This document shows, piece after piece, positions 5,203 through 6,515 of a stretch of DNA of 6,515 bases. The stretch is from contig JAUWZM010000114.1 of the NCBI GenBank assembly GCA_030615365.1, positions 1-6,515 on the forward strand. The letters are read 5' to 3'. The position numbers and the translations under genes are program-made. The stretch is from Candidatus Aerophobota bacterium. Lineage in GTDB: Bacteria; Aerophobota; Aerophobia; Aerophobales; B3-G15. Each line of letters begins with the position of its first letter. Position 1 is the stretch's first letter. Under the pieces are notes generated by a model. It saw nothing but the letters and a program-made list of their open reading frames with translations. It had not been told where the DNA came from and did not search any database.

Positions 5203-6515
5203 ATGAAGTGCCCCCAGCTTTCAAATTCATCCAGGCGTCTTCTGATGAATATTCGATTCCTGGCTGTTGCCGCCATTGTTCTGTGGATAGCTAGCCGCCT
5301 GATAGTGGGAATGGGTAAAAATGCCGTTTCTTCGCTCCATTTCATCCTGAAAAACCCATCCGTCTCCTATGATGGAAAGATGAGAAAACATTGGGGAAAT
5401 AATTATCTTCTTTTTAAATTTGTAAAAGAGAACACCCCTCCCAGCGCTACCATAATGCATCCTCCCCAGGTAAGACCTTATAAAAATGCAGGGAATGGGA
5501 CTCTGATGCAATATTTTCTCTATCCAAGGAAATTTCGATCCGGTTCTCGAAGATCACCTACAGTTCACCACAAAGCCACTCATGTTCTGGTAGCCTGGGG
5601 AGAGTGGTGGGTTAAAGATCGCAGATGGCATGGTTGGCCAAAGTTCCCCGTCAACATGAGGAGATTTTATCATCTACCCAACACCAGGAAAATTCTCGTG
5701 GATGAGTTGGGTGTCAGTTCTTCTCTCCCTGGCATTGGTTCAAAGCTTTCTCAGGAAAATGTAAAACATCCTCCTCAGCTTTTAGAGAATTATATTTCCG
5801 ATGCAGAAAAAAAAGTCGAGCATCATCAGCGGATAAAAGCTGGGAATCATCTGGTGGAGTTTATCCAGCTAAGCTATACTTTTAATGGTTATGACTACTG
5901 GATGAAGACTGTTGATCTTCCTCTTACTGAGAAAACAGCGGTCAAAGCCAGGGTAAGATCAAATATCAGGCACGTGGTTAATTTGGTCGCCGAGGTTAAA
6001 TATGGCAGTGGTAAACTGGCTATTTTTGGCTCTAGCCCCAATGGAAAAGAAAACCTATGGGAGCCTTTGATCATCACCGACCTTTATGAAAGAGCCGGAG
6101 GGTTTGCTCTGGCCAGAGGTTGGTCCAGCAAGAAGATGCGGATTACCCGAATTGGTATAAATACTGGCTTTCCCCGCGAGATGCCTTATTTAGAGAAATA
6201 CGGGGTCATAGAGCTGGAGAAAGGACAGCCAGGAATAAAAGAGAATACTGATCCCAAAATTGATAATGCTCCTCACTTTTTGAAGATGGCTAATTATTAT
6301 CGGGCAAAAGAGCAATTTGAGAAAGCTATAGAGTATTACCAACTAGCAGAAAAGCTTAATCCAGTAGATGCTTGGACCCACTGTAGTTTAGGAGATATAC
6401 ATACCAAAATGGGCCAGCAAGCCAGGGCAGTAAAAGAGTATGAAAAGGCAATTAACCTTCAGCCCAACATATCCTGGTTTCATTTCGCCCTGGGCAAGGT
6501 TTATAAGGGACAGGG
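5203..6515 (+). CDS. Membrane-anchored protein with unassigned extracytoplasmic region and C-terminal TPR repeats (3' partial)
   Basis: An uninterrupted frame of 437 codons runs off the right edge. An in-frame stop at 5170-5172 limits the start. ATG 5203 is chosen, with GTG 5191 and ATG 5245 as alternatives and no decisive ribosome binding site. A short basic N-terminus (RRLLMNIR) precedes one membrane segment near 18-36 (FLAVAAIVLWIASRLIVGM), predicting a cytoplasmic N-terminus and an exported remainder. Residues 60-165 include FVKENTPPSATIMHPPQ and GTLMQYFLYPRKF. A phrase of the 'yfLYPR' kind recurs in extracytoplasmic parts of membrane proteins tied to glycan assembly, but I cannot assign a family. 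Residues 200-345 look strand-rich, possibly a jelly-roll-like module. TPR repeats follow: about 357-387 (ANYYRAKEQFEKAIEYYQLAE, ending LNP), 391-421 (LGDIHTKMGQQARAVKEYEK, ending LQP) and the start of a third. TPRs mediate protein contacts, so a scaffold role in the envelope is possible. It follows the deacetylase-like gene after 121 bp with no clear terminator between them. Confidence 0.75.
   Translation, partial: MKCPQLSNSSRRLLMNIRFLAVAAIVLWIASRLIVGMGKNAVSSLHFILKNPSVSYDGKMRKHWGNNYLLFKFVKENTPPSATIMHPPQVRPYKNAGNGTLMQYFLYPRKFRSGSRRSPTVHHKATHVLVAWGEWWVKDRRWHGWPKFPVNMRRFYHLPNTRKILVDELGVSSSLPGIGSKLSQENVKHPPQLLENYISDAEKKVEHHQRIKAGNHLVEFIQLSYTFNGYDYWMKTVDLPLTEKTAVKARVRSNIRHVVNLVAEVKYGSGKLAIFGSSPNGKENLWEPLIITDLYERAGGFALARGWSSKKMRITRIGINTGFPREMPYLEKYGVIELEKGQPGIKENTDPKIDNAPHFLKMANYYRAKEQFEKAIEYYQLAEKLNPVDAWTHCSLGDIHTKMGQQARAVKEYEKAINLQPNISWFHFALGKVYKGQ

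Noticed and set aside
1..6515. CRISPR array, tRNA/rRNA gene, transposase or integrase
   Set aside because: I saw no regularly spaced short repeats, no tRNA-like cloverleaf or rRNA motif, and no DDE or recombinase protein signature on either strand.

Overview
The window reads as part of a bacterial surface-polysaccharide or glycoconjugate locus, with all supported genes on the + strand. It is AT-rich, clearly so in the left half. Strong Shine-Dalgarno sites precede most starts, so a bacterium is likely. A C-terminal FlgD-like/type IX-secretion-like domain on the deacetylase suggests the Bacteroidetes/FCB side or one of the uncultured candidate phyla that carry such domains. I cannot name a taxon from the sequence alone.

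Layout. (1) Positions 3-194 hold the last 63 codons of a gene entering from the left, probably a family 2 glycosyltransferase. (2) Positions 206-319 hold a 37-codon stub that begins like a family 4 glycosyltransferase and stops at once. (3) Positions 366-1358 encode an extended-SDR nucleotide-sugar 4,6-dehydratase of LegB/GMD type, followed 36 bp later by a sugar-1-phosphate nucleotidyltransferase (1395-2102). (4) Positions 2146-2327 repeat, in diverged form, the gene junction seen at 69-247: the tail of the GT2-like gene plus the head of a GT4. This time the GT4 is intact (2292-3434). (5) After a visible rise in GC content comes a secreted NodB-type deacetylase-like protein (3525-5081, UUG start), then a membrane-anchored protein with C-terminal TPR repeats (5203 to beyond the right edge).

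How the genes may work together. The nucleotidyltransferase would activate a sugar-1-phosphate. The dehydratase would convert the NDP-sugar to a 4-keto-6-deoxy intermediate. The glycosyltransferases would build a glycan on the cytoplasmic side. The deacetylase-like protein may trim acetyl groups from an exported polymer. The TPR protein looks like an envelope scaffold of unknown role. The last two links rest on gene proximity only.

The most notable structural signal is the pair of diverged direct repeats (about 180 bp, about 82% identical in the coding part) bracketing the dehydratase/nucleotidyltransferase pair. It looks like the scar of a cassette insertion or homeologous recombination into an older GT2-GT4 arrangement. 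I found no convincing RNA gene, CRISPR array, transposase or clear terminator.
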